Part shown: one piece after another, positions 16,088 to 23,780 of the stretch
Numbering within the stretch: position 1 is the first letter of the stretch
Layout: the number at the start of each line of letters is the position of its first letter
Position numbers and translations under genes: made by a program
Assembly: GCF_009762795.1 (NCBI RefSeq)
Contig: NZ_CP046400.1
Location: 659,501-723,500, forward strand
Reading direction: 5' to 3'
Length of the DNA: 64,000 nucleotides
Source: Pseudodesulfovibrio cashew
GTDB lineage: Bacteria > Desulfobacterota > Desulfovibrionia > Desulfovibrionales > Desulfovibrionaceae
Notes under the pieces: generated by a model
Databases searched by the model: none
Seen by the model: only the letters and a program-made list of their open reading frames with translations
What the model was told of the DNA's origin: nothing

Positions 16088-17347
16088 CTAGAACTTAACC
16101 TGCTTGGCAGCTTCCAGGGTCTTCTCGAAGTCCTCGTCCGTGTGGGCGAAGGAAGTGAAAGCGCACTCGAAACCGGCGGGAGCGAGGTAGATGCCCTGGG
16201 CCATCATCTGCTGCCAGTAGGAAGCGAAGGTGTCCGCGTCGCACTGGCCGGACTCGATCATGTTGGTCACGGGCTTGTCCGAGAAATACATGGTGAAGGC
16301 CGAGCCGACCTGGTTCAGGAAGGTGGGCTTGCCCTTGGAGGCCACGATGGAGGCCAGCTCCTCGGCAAAGGCCTTGGTCCGCGCCTCGAGGACGTCGTAG
16401 TCGCACTCCTGGAGCCGCTTCAGGGTGGCCAGACCGGCGGCCATGGCAACCGGGTTGCCGGACAGGGTCCCGGCCTGGAACACGCCGCCCACCGGGGCCA
16501 TGTGCTCCATGATCTCGCGCTTGCCGCCGTAGCAGCCCACCGGGAAACCGCCGCCGATGATCTTGCCCAGGGTGGTCAGGTCCGGGGTGATGCCGTATCG
16601 TGCCTGCGCGCCTCCCAGGGAGAGACGAAAGCCGGTGATGACCTCGTCGAAGATGAGCACCGCGCCGTACTCGGTGCACAGGTCGCGCAGTCCCTTGAGA
16701 AAACCGTCCTTGGGCAGGACCAGGCCCATGTTGCCCGCTGCGGGTTCCACGATGACGCAGGCGATGTCGCCGCCGTCGGCCTCGAAGTGGGCCTTGACCG
16801 CGTCCAGGTCGTTGTACTGGGCCAGCAGGGTGTGCCTGGTGACCTCCTCGGGCACGCCGGGGGTGCCGGGCACGGTGGCAGCGGCGGAACCGGCGGCGGC
16901 CAGGAAGGCGTCGGCGTGGCCGTGGTAGTTGCCGATGAACTTGACGAATTTCTTGCGGCCCGTGTAGCCGCGCGCCAGCCGCAGGGCGGACATGGTGGCC
17001 TCGGTGCCGGAGGAGACCATGCGCATCATCTCCATGGACGGCATGAGCTTCTGAATCTCCTCGGCCAGGGTGACCTCGCCCAGGCAGGGCGCGCCGTAGC
17101 TGGAACCGGCGTCAATGGCCTTGTGCGCGGCCGCGGACACGGCCGGGTCCTGGTGACCGAGAATCTGCGGGCCCCAGGAGAAGACATAGTCGATGTACTT
17201 GCGTCCTTCCACGTCGTAGAGATAGGCGCCCTTGGCGTTCTCGATAAACACGGGCTCGGAGTGCACGTATTTGCAGGCGCGCAGGGGCGAGTTCACGCCG
17301 CCGGGCATCAGGGTCTGGGCTTTGGCATAGAGGTCTTTGGAGTTCAT
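16088..17347 (-). CDS. hemL: Glutamate-1-semialdehyde 2,1-aminomutase
   Basis: 419 residues from ATG 17347 (GAGG six bases upstream); GTG 17353 is an in-frame alternative. Class III aminotransferase fold with [19 protein letters not shown] (phosphate binding), FDEVITGFR, and the PLP lysine in [13 protein letters not shown]. It makes 5-aminolevulinate for siroheme, cobalamin and heme by the C5 route. It sits 20 bases downstream of ahbB, pairing the first and late steps of tetrapyrrole synthesis. Confidence 0.97.
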   Translation of the reverse strand: MNSKDLYAKAQTLMPGGVNSPLRACKYVHSEPVFIENAKGAYLYDVEGRKYIDYVFSWGPQILGHQDPAVSAAAHKAIDAGSSYGAPCLGEVTLAEEIQKLMPSMEMMRMVSSGTEATMSALRLARGYTGRKKFVKFIGNYHGHADAFLAAAGSAAATVPGTPGVPEEVTRHTLLAQYNDLDAVKAHFEADGGDIACVIVEPAAGNMGLVLPKDGFLKGLRDLCTEYGAVLIFDEVITGFRLSLGGAQARYGITPDLTTLGKIIGGGFPVGCYGGKREIMEHMAPVGGVFQAGTLSGNPVAMAAGLATLKRLQECDYDVLEARTKAFAEELASIVASKGKPTFLNQVGSAFTMYFSDKPVTNMIESGQCDADTFASYWQQMMAQGIYLAPAGFECAFTSFAHTDEDFEKTLEAAKQVKF

Positions 17348-17366
17348 GCTCACCTCGATTTGATAT

Positions 17367-17843
17367 TTATTTGAAATAGACCATGGAGGTCTTCTTGAGT
17401 TCCTTCAGGGAGCGGAGCACGCAGTTGTCGTCGATGCCCGATTCCTTTTCCAGTTCGGCCACCACCTCCAGGGCGTGGCCGGGGCGCTCGCCGTGGATCA
17501 TGGTGTAGACGTTATAGGTCCACTCCGGGTAGATGCGGCGCACATAGCAGTGGGAGATTTCCGGCCGGGCAGCGAAGAGCTCGCCGATCTCGTCGGTGCG
17601 CTCGTCAGGCACGCGCCAGGCGACCATGGCGTTGTGGCCGTAGCCCGCCTTCTGGTGCCGCAGGGTGGCCCCGAAACGGCGGATGATCTTGCGCTCCTTC
17701 AGGTCGGAAATCAGGTCCAGAACCACCTGTTCGTCCACCCCGACCTGGTCGGCGATGGTTTTGAAGGGCTGCGCGGTATCCGGCAGGTCGGTGCCCGCCA
17801 GGGCCAGTATCTTCTCTTCGGTCTCGGTGAATTGTATTGCCAT
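17367..17843 (-). CDS. ahbB: Siroheme decarboxylase subunit AhbB (Lrp/AsnC-like)
   Basis: 158 residues. An N-terminal winged helix-turn-helix (about 5-65, [26 protein letters not shown]) is followed by an Lrp-like alpha/beta domain with [23 protein letters not shown] (about 95-118). The sequence matches the AhbA/AhbB family, which decarboxylates siroheme to 12,18-didecarboxysiroheme in sulfate reducers and archaea. Databases often mislabel such proteins as AsnC transcription regulators. AhbA is not in the window. The AhbB assignment over AhbA rests on the RFGA/SHCY pattern. Confidence 0.88.
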   Translation of the reverse strand: MAIQFTETEEKILALAGTDLPDTAQPFKTIADQVGVDEQVVLDLISDLKERKIIRRFGATLRHQKAGYGHNAMVAWRVPDERTDEIGELFAARPEISHCYVRRIYPEWTYNVYTMIHGERPGHALEVVAELEKESGIDDNCVLRSLKELKKTSMVYFK

Positions 17844-17992
17844 GGCCGTGATCTATACCCGTCCGTGCCTCGGGATGCAACCGGACAAGGGAAAGACCTT
17901 GCGGGCGGAGACGCCGTTTTTCCGATTCCTCCTTGCCAGCGGCAGGCACGGACCGTAAGATGTCCTCTTGCAAACCAAGCAAGGAGACTTCC

Positions 17993-18985
17993 ATGAAAAT
18001 CGCCGTACTCGGCTCCGGCGCATGGGGCACCACCCTGGCCCACATGCTCGCCAAGAACGATGTGGACACCGTGCTCTGGGCCCGAGAGCCCGAAGTGGCC
18101 GAAGCCATCCGCACCACCCGGGAAAACGTAACCTTCCTGCCGGGCGTGCAGCTGTCGGAGAAACTCCAGGTGGAGTCCGACCCGGCCGCCGCGTTTCAGG
18201 GGGCGGACTACTTTCTGGTGGTCATCCCCAGCCAGTTCATCCGCCCGGCCCTGGAGTCGTTCCGCGACCTGCTGCCGGATAAGCCGGTCATCGTCTGCGC
18301 GTCCAAGGGCATCGAGCTGGACTCCCTCTCTCCCATGAGCCGGGTGGTGGCCGAGGCGCTGGAAGGCAAGCGCCCGCGCTACGCCTCCCTGTCCGGCCCC
18401 TCCTTCGCCGCCGAGGTCAGCCGCGACATGCCGACCACGGTTTCTCTGGGCTGCGAGGACCACGAGCTGGGGCGCGAGCTCCAGGCCGCATTCTCCACCC
18501 CGGCCTTCCGCGTCTACTTCACTCCGGACTACCGGGGCGTGGAGCTGGGCGGCGCGGTCAAGAACGTCATCGCCATCGCTGCGGGTATCGCCGACGGCCT
18601 GGGCTTCGGCCACGACGCGCGGGCCGCGCTGATCACGCGCGGGCTGGCCGAGATGAGCCGGCTGGGCATGGCCATGGGCGGCCAGCGGCGGACCTTCATG
18701 GGGCTCTCCGGCATGGGCGACCTGGTCCTGACCTGCACCGGCGACCTCTCCCGCAACCGCCAGGTGGGCCTCAAGCTCGGCGCGGGCCGGAAGCTGGACG
18801 ACATCATCGGCGAGATGAAGGCCGTGGCCGAAGGCGTCAAGACGACCAAATCGCTTTATAATCTTTCGCAAAAACTCAAGGTGGAGTTGCCCATCACCGA
18901 ACAGGTGTATAGGATATTATATGAGGACAAGGACCCGACCGAGGCCGTCAAGGACCTAATGAGCCGGGACCTGACAGACGAATAA
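17993..18985 (+). CDS. gpsA: NAD(P)-dependent glycerol-3-phosphate dehydrogenase
   Basis: 330 residues. ATG 17993 has AAGGAG at 17981-17986. The Rossmann motif GSGAWGTTLA is at 7-16, the catalytic lysine lies in ELGGAVKNVIAIAAG (about 190), and GLSGMGDLVLTCTG follows. It makes sn-glycerol 3-phosphate from dihydroxyacetone phosphate for membrane lipids. It is divergent from ahbB and followed 13 bases later by a small lipoprotein gene. Confidence 0.97.
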   Translation: MKIAVLGSGAWGTTLAHMLAKNDVDTVLWAREPEVAEAIRTTRENVTFLPGVQLSEKLQVESDPAAAFQGADYFLVVIPSQFIRPALESFRDLLPDKPVIVCASKGIELDSLSPMSRVVAEALEGKRPRYASLSGPSFAAEVSRDMPTTVSLGCEDHELGRELQAAFSTPAFRVYFTPDYRGVELGGAVKNVIAIAAGIADGLGFGHDARAALITRGLAEMSRLGMAMGGQRRTFMGLSGMGDLVLTCTGDLSRNRQVGLKLGAGRKLDDIIGEMKAVAEGVKTTKSLYNLSQKLKVELPITEQVYRILYEDKDPTEAVKDLMSRDLTDE

Positions 18986-18998
18986 CCAAGGAGTCCCC

Positions 18999-19259
18999 AT
19001 GCGTATCCTTTCCGCCGCCCTGCTGATCCTGGCCCTGCTCTCGCTCGCCGCCTGCTCGCGCCCGTGGGTCAACCCGAACATCCCGGACTCCAAGCAGGCG
19101 GACTACCAGTTCGACAAGGACTCCACCGACTGCGGCATCCTCGCCAGCGAGAAGTATCCGCTGAGCAAGAACCAGCAACTGCCCCTCTACGAGCAATGCC
19201 TGCAGGACCGGGGCTGGATCAAGCGCGAACCGGGTGACGGAATTCCGCTGAACCGCTAA
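18999..19259 (+). CDS. Small lipoprotein
   Basis: 86 residues with RBS AAGGAG. Signal peptide and lipobox SLAAC (Cys about 20). The mature part has two further cysteines (in STDCGILAS and YEQCLQDRGW), which could form a disulfide, and the CLQDRGW ending is common in short envelope lipoproteins of Gram-negative bacteria. Function unknown. Confidence 0.82.
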   Translation: MRILSAALLILALLSLAACSRPWVNPNIPDSKQADYQFDKDSTDCGILASEKYPLSKNQQLPLYEQCLQDRGWIKREPGDGIPLNR

Positions 19260-19277
19260 CCGCCCGACGGAGGGCCC

Positions 19278-20786
19278 ATGGACCAGCGCCCGGTGCTTGT
19301 GCTCGGCTCCACCGGCTATGTGGGAGGCCGCCTGGTGCCGCTCCTGCTGGAGCGGGGCCATCGCGTGCGCGCCGCCGGACGCAGCGTGGAGAAAATCCGC
19401 AGCCGTCCCTGGGGAAACAACCCCGGAATCGAGGTGGTCCGCGCGGACATGCACGACCCGGATTCCCTGGTGGAAGCGGCAAGAGGCTGCCGCGCCGCCT
19501 TCTACCTGGTCCACTCCATGACCCGCCCGGGCCGCGACTTCGCGGCTCAGGAGCGCGACGCGGCCTACAACATGGTCCGCGCCGCCGCCGAGACCGGCCT
19601 TGAGCGGATCATCTACCTGGGCGGCCTGGGCGAGGACCGGGACGACCTGCCCCTGTCCAAGCACCTGCTCTCCCGGGCCGAGGTGGGACGCATCCTGACC
19701 CTGGGGCCGGCACGGGTGACCACCCTGCGCGCGGCCCAGATCATCGGCTCCGGCTCCTCCTCCTTTGAAATGATCCGCTACCTTGCGGACAGGCTGCCCG
19801 TCATGATCGCCCCGAAGTGGGTGCGCACACGGACCCAGCCCATCGCCATCCGCAACGTGCTCGGCTACCTGGCCGGGTGCCTGGAGAACGAGGCCACCGC
19901 AGGGCTGACCCTGGACATCGGCGGCCCGGACGTGCTGAGCTACACCGAACTCTTCCACCGCTACGCCGAGGTGGCCGGGCTGCCGCCCCGGCGCATCGTG
20001 GCCGCGCCCTTTCTCTCGCCCCGGCTCTCGGCCTTCTGGGTCTCGCTGATCACCCCGGTGCCCATGCCCCTGGTTCGCTCCCTCATCGAGGGGCTCAAAA
20101 ACGAAGTGGTCTGCCGTGACCATCGCATCCGGGAGCTGGTCCCACAGGAGCTGCTTTCCTGCGCCGAGGCCATCCGCCGCGCCCTGGACAAGACCGGGCA
20201 GCAGATGGTGGAGACCTGTCTCTTCGACGTGGGCAGCGCGTGCATGCCCGAATGGGCCGGAGCCAACGACCCCGGCTATGCGGGCGGCACGAGGTATGAG
20301 ATGGGCTACCGCGCCCGCCTCCAGGGGGACCCGTCCAAGGTCTGGGATACGGTCAAGCGCATCGGCGGCGAACAGGGCTGGTACTATGGAGACGTGCTCT
20401 GGCGGCTGCGCGGGTTCATCGACCGGCTGCTGGCCGGCCCGGGCATGTCGCGCGGGCGGCCCCACGGCGACACGCCCCGCGTGGGCGACGCCCTGGATTT
20501 CTGGCGGGTGGTGGCCAGCGACGAGGGCAGGCGACTGCTGCTCAAGGCCGAGATGCGGCTGCCGGGCGAGGCCCTGCTGGAGTTCAAGCTGCGCTCCCAG
20601 TGGGCCAATGCCGTGGACATCTCCATGACCGCCAAATTCCTGCCCCACGGCCTGACCGGCATGCTCTACTGGTACGCCATGTATCCCTTCCACGTGGCCC
20701 TGTTCGGCAACATGATCAAAAATATTTCCCGCCAGGCAGGCACGCACCTCTACGACGGTCCCAGACGGACCGGGAGGGAGCAATGA
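19278..20786 (+). CDS. NAD(P)-binding epimerase-like protein with DUF2867 domain
   Basis: 502 residues, RBS CGGAGGG. The N-terminal 300 residues are an atypical SDR of the NmrA/YbjT type (VLVLGSTGYVGGRLVPLLL at 5-23). The C-terminal part (about 310-495) fits DUF2867, a START-like domain (GYRARLQGDPSKVWDTVKRIGGEQGWYYGDVLWRLRGFIDRL). YbjT-like proteins are proposed to act on lipids or quinones. Its stop overlaps the cbiD start (ATGA), so it is co-translated with a B12 gene, though no direct link is known. Confidence 0.85.
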   Translation: MDQRPVLVLGSTGYVGGRLVPLLLERGHRVRAAGRSVEKIRSRPWGNNPGIEVVRADMHDPDSLVEAARGCRAAFYLVHSMTRPGRDFAAQERDAAYNMVRAAAETGLERIIYLGGLGEDRDDLPLSKHLLSRAEVGRILTLGPARVTTLRAAQIIGSGSSSFEMIRYLADRLPVMIAPKWVRTRTQPIAIRNVLGYLAGCLENEATAGLTLDIGGPDVLSYTELFHRYAEVAGLPPRRIVAAPFLSPRLSAFWVSLITPVPMPLVRSLIEGLKNEVVCRDHRIRELVPQELLSCAEAIRRALDKTGQQMVETCLFDVGSACMPEWAGANDPGYAGGTRYEMGYRARLQGDPSKVWDTVKRIGGEQGWYYGDVLWRLRGFIDRLLAGPGMSRGRPHGDTPRVGDALDFWRVVASDEGRRLLLKAEMRLPGEALLEFKLRSQWANAVDISMTAKFLPHGLTGMLYWYAMYPFHVALFGNMIKNISRQAGTHLYDGPRRTGREQ

Positions 20787-21859
20787 GCAAGACACTGCGC
20801 ACCGGCCGGACCACCGGCACCTGCGCCACGGGGGCGGCCATGGCGGGCGTGCGCTTCCTGCGCACGGGCGAAATCCCTGCGCGAATTGCCGTGCCGCTGC
20901 CCCCCGGCGGCGTCCTGGCGGTGCCTATTGACCGCTTCGAGCCAACGGACGCGGGCGTGCGGGTCACCGTGGTCAAGGACGGCGGCGACGACCCGGACGC
21001 CACACACGGCCACGACATCCAGGCCGTGGTCACCCTGACCGAACACGGCCCGTGTCCCTTTGAAATCACCGTGGACGGCGGCCGCGGCGTGGGCCGCGCC
21101 ACCCTGCCGGGCCTGCCCGTGGGCGTGGGCGAGGCGGCCATCAACCCGGAGCCGCGCAAGCAGATCGAGGCCGGGGTCCGGCTCGCCGCCGGAGGCATGA
21201 CCAAGGGCAGAATTTCCGTAATCATCGAGGTGCCCGAGGGCGAGGCCATCGCCCAAAAGACCATGAATCCCCGCCTGGGCATCCATGGCGGCATTTCCAT
21301 CCTCGGCACCCAGGGAATCGTCAAGCCGTACTCCCACGACTCGTGGAAAGCGACCATCGAGGAGGGGCTCGACGTGGCCCGCGCCCAAGGCCTCGATCAC
21401 GCCGTGTTCACCACGGGCCGCCGCTCCGAGCGGCTCTACCTGGAAGCCTGGCCGGAGACGCCCGAGCTGTCCCTTGTCCAAGCCGCCGACTTCTTTCAGT
21501 TCGCCATGGAGGCAGCCGCCGGGAGGGGCTTTGCCCGCGTCACCTGGTCCCTGTTCTTCGGCAAGCTGGTCAAGCAGGCCCAGGGGCTGGCCTACACCCA
21601 CGCGGGGACCCACCCCGTGGACTTCGCCCGGCTGGCAGACTGGTGTTCCGACGCCGGCTGCTCCATGCTTCACCGCCAGAACATCCTGGACGCCAACACC
21701 GCCAGGCAGGTCCTTGACCTGCTAGCGGACGATCCGGCCCGCCCGGCACTGATCCGCGTGCTCGTGCGGGAAGCGACACGGACCGCGGAAGCCTTTTCCG
21801 GCGGCAGGTGCACAGTGGATTACGCGGTGTTCGACTTTGACGGGGAGCGGCTGGGATGA
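20783..21859 (+). CDS. cbiD: Cobalt-precorrin-5B C1-methyltransferase
   Basis: 358 residues. The ATG at 20783 has GGGAGG upstream and overlaps the preceding stop. The N-terminus LRTGRTTGTCATGAAMAG (5-22) is the CbiD signature, followed by KDGGDDPDATHG and GTQGIVKPYSHDSW. It transfers the C1 methyl in the anaerobic cobalamin pathway. Its stop overlaps the start of the next small gene by four bases (ATGA). Confidence 0.95.
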   Translation: MSKTLRTGRTTGTCATGAAMAGVRFLRTGEIPARIAVPLPPGGVLAVPIDRFEPTDAGVRVTVVKDGGDDPDATHGHDIQAVVTLTEHGPCPFEITVDGGRGVGRATLPGLPVGVGEAAINPEPRKQIEAGVRLAAGGMTKGRISVIIEVPEGEAIAQKTMNPRLGIHGGISILGTQGIVKPYSHDSWKATIEEGLDVARAQGLDHAVFTTGRRSERLYLEAWPETPELSLVQAADFFQFAMEAAAGRGFARVTWSLFFGKLVKQAQGLAYTHAGTHPVDFARLADWCSDAGCSMLHRQNILDANTARQVLDLLADDPARPALIRVLVREATRTAEAFSGGRCTVDYAVFDFDGERLG

Positions 21860-22251
21860 CCGCAAAAGTGCATACGGAAATCAGGGATGACTGCCTGCGG
21901 GTCAAGGCGACCGGCTGCATCGATTCCATTGAAGACTTCATCGACTATGTCGACCCGTTGATGCACAAGCTCGCCGAGTCCGGGATAAAACGTGTTCTGG
22001 CGGACGAACGGAAGCTGGCCTCGAGGCTGGACTACGTGGACATCGTGACGCTGACCAGGCGCTTTGCCGACAGGAGAATGGATCAGCCGCTGGGAATCCG
22101 CGTCGCCGTCCTGGCATCGGAGTCCACGCCCGAGTTCAACAGGAATTACGAAACCGCAGCCAACACCCGAGCCATGGTCTACAGGGTCTTCCACGACGAA
22201 GAGACGGCGCTGGCGTGGCTCCAGGAGCGCGCCTGCCTGATCGGGGAATGA
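21856..22251 (+). CDS. SpoIIAA/STAS-like small protein, paralogue 1
   Basis: 131 residues, start overlapping the cbiD stop. The predicted order is beta (DCLRVKATGCID), helix (SIEDFIDYVDPLMHKLAES), beta (KRVLADERKLA), helix, beta (GIRVAVLAS), helix (FNRNYETAANTRA), beta, helix (ETALAWLQERA). This matches the SpoIIAA-like/STAS fold, also from the ending AxAWL. Cytoplasmic. The two following genes are its paralogues. STAS proteins often work as phospho-switchable partners, but no kinase or anti-sigma partner is nearby. Function unknown. Confidence 0.75.
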   Translation: MTAKVHTEIRDDCLRVKATGCIDSIEDFIDYVDPLMHKLAESGIKRVLADERKLASRLDYVDIVTLTRRFADRRMDQPLGIRVAVLASESTPEFNRNYETAANTRAMVYRVFHDEETALAWLQERACLIGE

Positions 22252-22360
22252 CGCGGAACGACACTTGGGCACTTATCGCAGTATCCCGCATGATTGAATT
22301 CCGCAGGGACTCGCCGACAAAACATGGACTGTTTTGAAATCGCAGGGTAATATTAACGCC

Positions 22361-22741
22361 ATGCCGGTCAGCATGAAAATAGAAGTAAAGGGTGGGCGCC
22401 TGCATGTGTGCTCATCCGGCACCATTGGCTCCACCCCGGAATTCCTCGCCTACGTCAGGCCCCAGATCGCGAAGATCAAAAAGCATGACATACTGCGAGT
22501 CCTGTCGGACGAACGCGGAATAACCTTTGAGCTGGACTATGCGGAAATAGTAGAACTGGCCGAAACTGTCGCCAACCTGGCGGCCCGCCCTCTGGGCATC
22601 CGCGTCGCCGTGCTCATGTCGGCAACCACCCCGGAATTCCACCGCAACTACGAGACCGCCGCCGTAAACCGGGCCATGGTCTACCGCGCCTTCGACGACG
22701 AAGAGGAGGCGCTTGCCTGGCTGAGGGAACGGGGGAAATGA
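22361..22741 (+). CDS. SpoIIAA/STAS-like small protein, paralogue 2
   Basis: 126 residues from ATG 22361; ATG 22373 and TTG 22334 are alternatives and the RBS is poor. It shares with paralogue 1 the segments VLxDERxxxxxLDYxxIVxL, PLGIRVAVL, TPEF(H/N)RNYETAA and RAMVYRxFxDEExALAWLxER, so the pair arose by duplication and remains clearly related. A near-identical copy of its 3' end lies at 23574-23718. Confidence 0.75.
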   Translation: MPVSMKIEVKGGRLHVCSSGTIGSTPEFLAYVRPQIAKIKKHDILRVLSDERGITFELDYAEIVELAETVANLAARPLGIRVAVLMSATTPEFHRNYETAAVNRAMVYRAFDDEEEALAWLRERGK

Positions 22742-23152
22742 CCGGAAAAGCAAACGGCTCATCCGACCAAGACGCGCCCGCCCTGATGAGCACCCATGAC
22801 TCTGAGCGTGAAGCACGGTTTCTCCCCGTATGCCCGGAGCGGCCCCTTGACCTTGTTCATTTGCTTCTGGTGCCCTCCAAAGGGTCTAGGGCGTTGCCCC
22901 AAATAACGGCATACTCTCAGGTTTTACTGAAAGTTGTTGCCATATTCTAATAGAAAGCACGTACGGGATAGAATAGCATAATGCCAAAACAGAATATGCA
23001 GCTAAACGCGGATGGCGTGTTATATCCCGACGAACTCGCCCGGTTCCTTCGACGCGAAAGATTCCTCCGGGGGCGCTCCGCAAGCTGCAAGCAAATGCAT
23101 TTCTTGAAAGCCAAGCAACGGGTTACGTCAACTTGAGGGATTGAGAAGAATC
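22742..23152. other. Gap between paralogues 2 and 3
   Basis: About 410 bases of mixed composition. A short frame from 22738 overlaps the preceding stop but looks non-coding. I see no clear terminator, promoter or repeat here. Confidence 0.4.
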
Positions 23153-23515
23153 ATGCCGACAAGCTATCAGTCTGAAATCAAGGGTGACTACCTCTACGTG
23201 ATTGCGAAAGGCTCGGTGGATTCCCTGGACGAGATGTTGGCCCACATCAGAAACGTGCATGCAAAACTGGCGCAATCCGGTCTGCTCAAACTGTTAGTGA
23301 ATGACACCCAATGCCATATGCACCTGAACATCGACGGGATAGCTACCGTAATCAAAGAAGCATATGAACAGGAGTGGCTCGTAAAGCAAGCCAGGGTGGC
23401 GGCTGTCAGCTCGCCCATAAACTTCCCCATATTGCAGCATACTTTCAAGTCGACAGAAGAGGTTATGATCTTCACCGACGAGAAGGACGCAGAAGTGTGG
23501 CTCGCCAGCAAGTAA
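23153..23515 (+). CDS. SpoIIAA/STAS-like small protein, paralogue 3
   Basis: 120 residues from ATG 23153. It has the same beta-alpha plan as the two upstream genes (YQSEIKGDYLYVIAKGSVDSLDEMLAHI, LLKLLVNDTQCHMHLNIDGIATVI, ARVAAVSS, ending DEKDAEVWLASK) but low sequence identity, so it is an older or faster-diverging member. It lacks the RNYETAA motif. Codon use is less GC-rich than in paralogues 1 and 2. Confidence 0.7.
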   Translation: MPTSYQSEIKGDYLYVIAKGSVDSLDEMLAHIRNVHAKLAQSGLLKLLVNDTQCHMHLNIDGIATVIKEAYEQEWLVKQARVAAVSSPINFPILQHTFKSTEEVMIFTDEKDAEVWLASK

Positions 23516-23573
23516 GAGGCTGCCGCTTCTCCTCTCATTCCAGAAACAAGCCAAAAACATAGGCTGCGTGGAC

Positions 23574-23718
23574 ATGCTCCTGTCGGAAACCACCCCCGGA
23601 ATTCCACCGCAACTACGAAACCGCCGCCGTGAACCGGGCCATGGTCTACCGCGCCTTCGACGACGAAGAGAAGGCGCTTGCCCGGCTGGGGGAACGGGAT
23701 CGGGTGAGAGAAGAATGA
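23574..23718 (+). pseudogene. 3' fragment duplicated from paralogue 2, frameshifted
   Basis: Nearly identical to the last 130 or so bases of paralogue 2 (about 22605-22741). ACCACCCCCGG here has one more C than ACCACCCCGG there, which shifts the frame, and no intact start precedes it. The downstream frame still reads PEFHRNYETAAVNRAMVYRAFDDEE and runs to TGA at 23716. The few substitutions point to a recent partial duplication. Confidence 0.85.
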
Positions 23719-23780
23719 AACGGGGGCTTCTCCGGCCCACGTGACATCAGCAGAAAACAAACTGCCTGGCGTTCAGGATT

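Noticed and set aside
13900..16100. Cobalamin riboswitch before the cbi genes
   Set aside because: The upstream gaps of cbiG, cbiD and cbiET are too short or lack the B12-box sequence.
17367..17843. Lrp/AsnC transcription regulator
   Set aside because: The [14 protein letters not shown] and SHCYVRR...YNVYTMIHG blocks and the hemL neighbour fit siroheme decarboxylase better.
22738..22950. Possible 70-codon gene overlapping the stop of paralogue 2
   Set aside because: ATGA overlap is tempting, but the translation shows no domain, no paralogue and changes character halfway.
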